Below the pieces are notes generated by a model that did not search any database, was not told the DNA's origin, and saw nothing but the letters and a program-made list of their open reading frames with translations. The position numbers were made by a program, and so were the translations under genes. From assembly GCA_038212305.1 (NCBI GenBank), contig JBBQUP010000072.1, positions 1 to 18,284 of the forward strand: DNA of 18,284 nucleotides. The letters run 5' to 3'. Below are positions 14,827-18,284 of this stretch, one piece after another. The DNA is from JBBQUP01 sp038212305. GTDB taxonomy: Bacteria; Bacteroidota; Bacteroidia; Bacteroidales; Marinilabiliaceae. Within the stretch, counting starts at the first letter, position 1; each line of letters starts with the position of its first letter.

Positions 14827-16201
14827 GAGAATCCATGTGCGATGCAATTTCGGATCCCAAAATACCTTTTGCCCCTTTTTGATGAATCGACTTAATGGTT
14901 TTTGAATAAAAATCTGTAATTCCAGGAAATGACTTTTCATCAAATCGGCAATTGTGCCATAACAACGAAAATACACCGCCAAATTTCATTGTTTCATCAA
15001 CCATCGTATTTATTGAATCTGAAAAGTACTTCCAACCACTTTTTTCATAGTTTAAAAAAGTTACCTCCATGGCATTCAACGGGATAACCCAAAGGTTAAT
15101 TATTTTATTGGCCTTATGATCATAGGGCATAAAGGGTAAACAATAACCATTTCGAAAACCTGATTTCCCTGCAAATCCAAAGCTAGCATCGTATTTTAAT
15201 CCTAGCGATTCATGTAATAAATAGGTGTCGGGATAGCGAAAACGTAAAAAATGATGCCTCACTCCAATTGGATGACGACCAAAGGCTGCTTTAAAATGAT
15301 CGATGGTTTCTTTCAGTGAAACGGGTTTATCGATTGTTGCATAGGGTGCATGAATATCAACTTCTGCTAAAGGAGAAGTTAGATTTTTACTCCATTTTTG
15401 AATATGGGGATTGCTAAATGCATATCGCGATCCTTGTTTGTCCTGACTTTGATCAAGCAGATAAAAAGTGTTCTTCATGCCATTTGCTCGCGATGTTTTA
15501 ACTAAATAATCCATTGTCCACCAAGGATCTTTGGATTTATATCGCCAAAAATACTTTAAGTCGTTTAAGCATTCATTAAACATTTTTTTGCGCGGGATTA
15601 AGCAGACATCTATTCCTAGTAACTGTTTAAAACGCCAATAGGCTTCACGCGGATGGTGATACCAAATTCGATCAACATCGTGACTGATAAAGCATGCAAA
15701 TGGATTAAATGGTTTACGTTCATCCAAATGAGTCTTATGAAATACTAAATACTCCTTAATTCCATTTAAAATGATTTCGAAATAGTAATTAACTAATGGT
15801 TTACCAAGCCAATCGAGTTGATAAAGTAACGATGAGGTATGTGGGAACCGACCGTGTTCATCGGCATCTGTCGAATGAGCTTCATCCCAGCCCGAAAGGA
15901 TATAAAAGGCACTTTTTAGTATGTCGTGATGGAATATTAACGTGCCATTGTTCGTAAGTGTATACCAGCGGGTTAAATCATTACTTACAGGGAAAAGAAC
16001 AGGGAGTTGATCAATCGGTTCTAAATGAACGGTATTGACTGGATAAGAAGAACAAGTGAATATTATTTTTTTAGTATCGTTACAGGTTGAATGATTGGTA
16101 TATATAACATGTTGATTAAATAAAATTTTTATGTTAGGAGCTTGGTGCGATAGATGGAGTAATAGATAGTCAATCTCATCATTGTTAAGTTCTCTATTCA
16201 T
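14810..16201 (-). CDS. Polysaccharide deacetylase-like protein
   Basis: 463 residues, no signal peptide. An N-terminal domain of about 160 residues (a DUF7033-like region as I recall such proteins) precedes a NodB-type barrel. The metal-site motif is ISHDVDRIW (H174-D177), followed by VDIHAPYAT (about 281-289), RHHFLRFRYPDTY (about 315), CLPFMPYDH (about 354) and a late LLWHN (H416), which correspond to the usual deacetylase motifs with some departures. Such proteins often sit in surface-polysaccharide loci and may remove N- or O-acetyl groups from a glycan. Here the gene overlaps the flippase by 8 bases (ATGAATAG), so translation is coupled and they probably act on the same glycan. The 3' end overlaps the convergent acylphosphatase. 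Family assignment is good; activity is inferred. Confidence 0.85.
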   Translation of the reverse strand: MNRELNNDEIDYLLLHLSHQAPNIKILFNQHVIYTNHSTCNDTKKIIFTCSSYPVNTVHLEPIDQLPVLFPVSNDLTRWYTLTNNGTLIFHHDILKSAFYILSGWDEAHSTDADEHGRFPHTSSLLYQLDWLGKPLVNYYFEIILNGIKEYLVFHKTHLDERKPFNPFACFISHDVDRIWYHHPREAYWRFKQLLGIDVCLIPRKKMFNECLNDLKYFWRYKSKDPWWTMDYLVKTSRANGMKNTFYLLDQSQDKQGSRYAFSNPHIQKWSKNLTSPLAEVDIHAPYATIDKPVSLKETIDHFKAAFGRHPIGVRHHFLRFRYPDTYLLHESLGLKYDASFGFAGKSGFRNGYCLPFMPYDHKANKIINLWVIPLNAMEVTFLNYEKSGWKYFSDSINTMVDETMKFGGVFSLLWHNCRFDEKSFPGITDFYSKTIKSIHQKGAKGILGSEIASHMDSLTSGF

Positions 16202-17699
16202 TGTTAAGGGTTTTAAAATTGGCGGTTATTTGTTTTAGGTCTTTCCATTTTTTCCAGAAATTTAACAATATCTGGCGTTCGGTTGAGTTAAATACGCCTG
16301 TTAATAAAAGAATAACAGGGAAAATTGCTAGTAATACTATTTTGGTAATTGCACGAATCCATAATGGCTGTGTATTTAACGATATTGCAATTAAGGTGAT
16401 GACAATAGCAGCTATAAACGGAATTACTATTTTTCTTAGATCAGAAGGAATTAAGGAGCTCCTTTTAATTTGGTAATATAAATATATTGATACAATTATT
16501 TGTGTCAATGCAGTTGCAAAGGCAGCTCCAATTGAATTCCAAAATGGTATAAATAAAAGGTTTAATAGAATATTGATAACTCCCGATAAAACAATGGAAA
16601 ACGAAATTATCATTGTTTTATTTTGATAACTTAAATCAAGAATATATAATTGCCTTATGCCGCCAATAATTAAACCTAAAACCAGTAAAGGCAATACATC
16701 CATTGCAGTCCAATATTCGGGATTGTTTAAAGCCGAGAGTACAATAATCTCCTTGCCAAATAAAGTTATAATTAAACCGCAAAAAAGAATAAATAGAGTA
16801 AAATATAGAGGCATTTTCATGAAAATACGTTTTTCTGAGTTTTCATTGTTCATGCCTTGATAGTAAATGTGTGTGTAAGCACTTAAAAAAGAGGATATTA
16901 CGATCATTTGTAATACATTCGAAACACGAGTAGCCAATGTAAATGTTCCAACTTCTTCCAGGTTAATAAAGTAGTTTAATATAAAGCGATCGCTCATACT
17001 TAAAATCTGACTTAAAACTGTTGATAATGCTAAAGGTAAGCCAAAGCGCATCATATCAATAAAATCTTGCTTTAAGAAAGTGGGTTTCGAATACCTAATT
17101 AATTCAGGTATCAGAATAACAAAGGTGATCAATCCGGCTATCATCTGCCCTTTAAAAACGTTTTCTAATCCTCCATTATTAACTTTTAAAAAATACAAGG
17201 TAAATACAACTGTTAATGCTAAGTTAATGCCTTGGTAAATTGTTTGTGACTTAACATTTTGATTTACACGTAGTGAAAGTAGTGGTATTTCAATTAATTG
17301 TTTAAATAACATGGATCCCATAAAACACCAGAGCACGGGTTGCGATAGGGTTTGGGTGAATATTAGGTTTGAAAAAGATTGTAACAGAAAGTAAGCACCA
17401 ACTAAAACGATTGTCCCAAGTAGGATGGAAGCTATAACTGTGGAGTAAAATAGTTCTTTTTGCAAATGAGCTTTCTCGGGTATCCAATACCAGCGAGGAA
17501 GCGCATTGCGTAATCCCAAACTCGATAAAGCTAAAATTACTATAGATATGCTTTCTAGAAGTCCAAATAACCCGTAAACAGCTACTGGTAAATAGGAAGT
17601 GAAAAAAGGAAGTAATATAAGTCCACTAAGCTTGGCTAAAGTATTGCCAACACCATATAAACCCGAGTGGGTCACTATTTTTTTCAAGTCCTTTAACAT
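16194..17699 (-). CDS. Wzx-type oligosaccharide flippase (MOP/MATE superfamily)
   Basis: 501 residues with about 12-14 hydrophobic segments across the whole length and little soluble sequence. The N-terminus (TLAKLSGLILLPFFTSYLPVAVYGLFGLLESI) is typical of Polysacc_synt/Polysacc_synt_C flippases, which move lipid-linked glycan units from the inner to the outer leaflet of the inner membrane. A basic tail (FWKKWKDLKQITANF) ends in the cytosol. The ATG at 17699 follows a promoter-like element by 9 bases. The stop overlaps the deacetylase-like start, so the two are one translational unit. No glycosyltransferase or polymerase is seen nearby, so the rest of the pathway must lie elsewhere. Exporter of a different lipid-linked polymer remains possible. 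Confidence 0.92.
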   Translation of the reverse strand: MLKDLKKIVTHSGLYGVGNTLAKLSGLILLPFFTSYLPVAVYGLFGLLESISIVILALSSLGLRNALPRWYWIPEKAHLQKELFYSTVIASILLGTIVLVGAYFLLQSFSNLIFTQTLSQPVLWCFMGSMLFKQLIEIPLLSLRVNQNVKSQTIYQGINLALTVVFTLYFLKVNNGGLENVFKGQMIAGLITFVILIPELIRYSKPTFLKQDFIDMMRFGLPLALSTVLSQILSMSDRFILNYFINLEEVGTFTLATRVSNVLQMIVISSFLSAYTHIYYQGMNNENSEKRIFMKMPLYFTLFILFCGLIITLFGKEIIVLSALNNPEYWTAMDVLPLLVLGLIIGGIRQLYILDLSYQNKTMIISFSIVLSGVINILLNLLFIPFWNSIGAAFATALTQIIVSIYLYYQIKRSSLIPSDLRKIVIPFIAAIVITLIAISLNTQPLWIRAITKIVLLAIFPVILLLTGVFNSTERQILLNFWKKWKDLKQITANFKTLNNE

Positions 17700-17707
17700 A
17701 CTTGCCG

Positions 17708-17735
17708 CAAATGTATTAATAATTTGTCAAAACAA
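17708..17735 (-). promoter_or_regulatory. Candidate promoter for the flippase-deacetylase pair
   Basis: The minus strand reads TTG (17735-17733), a 17-base spacer and TACATTTG (17715-17708), a full match to TAnnTTTG. The implied start of transcription is within a few bases of the ATG at 17699, so the mRNA would be almost leaderless. Confidence 0.4.
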
Positions 17736-18012
17736 GACCTAACTTATGCCTACCAAAGTCCAATGTAAATGAATAAGTCATTTGCTAAAAGGGAAATTTA
17801 TAGTTGAGCGCATGGGCTTATAAAATAGGTCGATTTTTAAAATTAAAATAGTTTTATCTTGTTTTTTGCGATTCATCTTTCGATGAAGTGGCTTTTATTG
17901 GACGTTTTTAATGAAAAAAGTGCCTAATAGAAGTTGCATTTCATCCATTTTTTTAGTTTAAAGTCTGAAAATTAGGCCTGAATTAAAAAAAAATGATAGA
18001 ATATTTTTGACG

Positions 18013-18020
18013 TAATTTTG
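18013..18020 (+). promoter_or_regulatory. Candidate distal -7 element for the cold-shock gene
   Basis: TAATTTTG matches TAnnTTTG and would start transcription near 18027, giving a leader of about 150 bases. No clear -33 TTTG is found upstream. Confidence 0.3.
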
Positions 18021-18149
18021 CCATTTTAAGTGTTAAAACACAGATGATTAGTGGGTTGTTGAAATAGTTGCAGTAGTAGAAAATAAATATTCAGGTAAAA
18101 AAATGTGTTCGCGCGTTAAAAAAAATTACCATATTAAAAAAATTACTAT

Positions 18150-18157
18150 TACTTTTG
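18150..18157 (+). promoter_or_regulatory. Candidate proximal -7 element for the cold-shock gene
   Basis: TACTTTTG matches TAnnTTTG 21 bases before the ATG and would give a leader of about 15 bases. It competes with the distal candidate; the flanking DNA is very AT-rich, so chance is possible. Confidence 0.3.
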
Positions 18158-18178
18158 AACACTAAATTATTATTAAAA

Positions 18179-18284
18179 ATGAAAAAAGGAACAGTAAAAT
18201 TCTTCAATGAATCAAAAGGATTTGGATTCATTAGCGAAGAAGATTCAAACAACGAGTATTTTGTACACGTTTCTGGATTAGTAG
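18179..18284 (+). CDS. Cold-shock domain protein (partial, 3' end off the right edge)
   Basis: 35 codons are visible from the ATG at 18179. MKKGTVKFFNESKGFGFI contains the RNP1 motif (KGFGFI) and YFVHVSGLV the RNP2 motif of the CspA family, at the usual spacing. These are small single-stranded nucleic-acid-binding beta-barrels that melt RNA structure and can act in cold adaptation or general translation. The beginning is complete and the family is certain; whether the protein is a short CspA of about 65 residues or a longer fusion (cold-shock domain plus another domain, which exists in this phylum) cannot be seen. Confidence 0.93.
   Translation, partial: MKKGTVKFFNESKGFGFISEEDSNNEYFVHVSGLV

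Larger units (their letters stand above)
17700..18178. other. Long AT-rich intergenic region between divergent flippase and cold-shock genes
   Basis: 479 bases with no open frame worth calling on either strand. It holds the flippase promoter candidate, a 6-base hairpin TTCATC-TTTC-GATGAA (17872-17887), several A and T runs, and two plus-strand TAnnTTTG matches (18013-18020 and 18150-18157). Long untranslated leaders are known for cold-shock genes in other bacteria, so part of this may be a regulatory leader; no specific cold-box motif is recognised. Confidence 0.5.

Overview
The window looks like chromosomal DNA of a member of the Bacteroidota, probably a Bacteroidales/Marinilabiliales-type marine or gut lineage (the rank below phylum is inference). 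Reasons: AT-rich intergenic DNA, almost no Shine-Dalgarno sequences, several matches to the Bacteroidota -7 promoter element TAnnTTTG, a LytS/LytTR two-component pair, an outer-membrane lipoprotein with the domain order of the type IX secretion protein PorE, and a LytTR/PorE/CusA-like gene repertoire typical of that phylum. I see no rRNA, tRNA, CRISPR array, transposase or phage gene.

Layout. (1) 1-3611, minus strand: a four-TM, two-PAS sensor histidine kinase (LytS/His_kinase type), its LytTR response regulator, and a SAM-dependent methyltransferase that runs off the left edge; the spacings are 11 and 7 bases, so this is one probable operon. (2) 3785-4704, minus strand: a small membrane-anchored protein that appears to carry a one-base frameshift, and an outer-membrane beta-barrel protein with a strong hairpin just after its stop. 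(3) 4946-11509, plus strand: a heavy-metal efflux locus, made of a His/Cys-rich exported small protein, a lipoprotein periplasmic adaptor with an extra N-terminal domain and a His-rich tail, a CusA/CzcA-family RND permease, and a TolC-like outer-membrane factor. The four should form an envelope-spanning exporter plus a small metal-binding accessory protein. A heptamer repeat lies before the adaptor and a hairpin lies between permease and outer-membrane factor; both sit inside apparent N-terminal ORF extensions that I regard as non-coding. (4) 11627-14265, minus strand: a hexapeptide-repeat acetyltransferase behind a PorE-like TPR/PD40/CRD/OmpA lipoprotein. (5) 14557-14826 plus strand acylphosphatase, convergent with and overlapping (17 bases) a minus-strand pair: a polysaccharide deacetylase-like protein and a Wzx-type flippase, which overlap each other by 8 bases. 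(6) 17700-18178: long AT-rich intergenic leader, then the start of a cold-shock-domain gene cut by the right edge.

The strongest leads are the probable frameshift in the small gene at 3785-4008, the missing peptidoglycan-binding arginine in the PorE-like protein, the non-CzcA charge pattern in the RND permease together with His-rich partners, and the repeat/hairpin signals in the efflux operon. I did not find a clearly new multi-gene system; most of the window is recognisable family content in unusual local detail.
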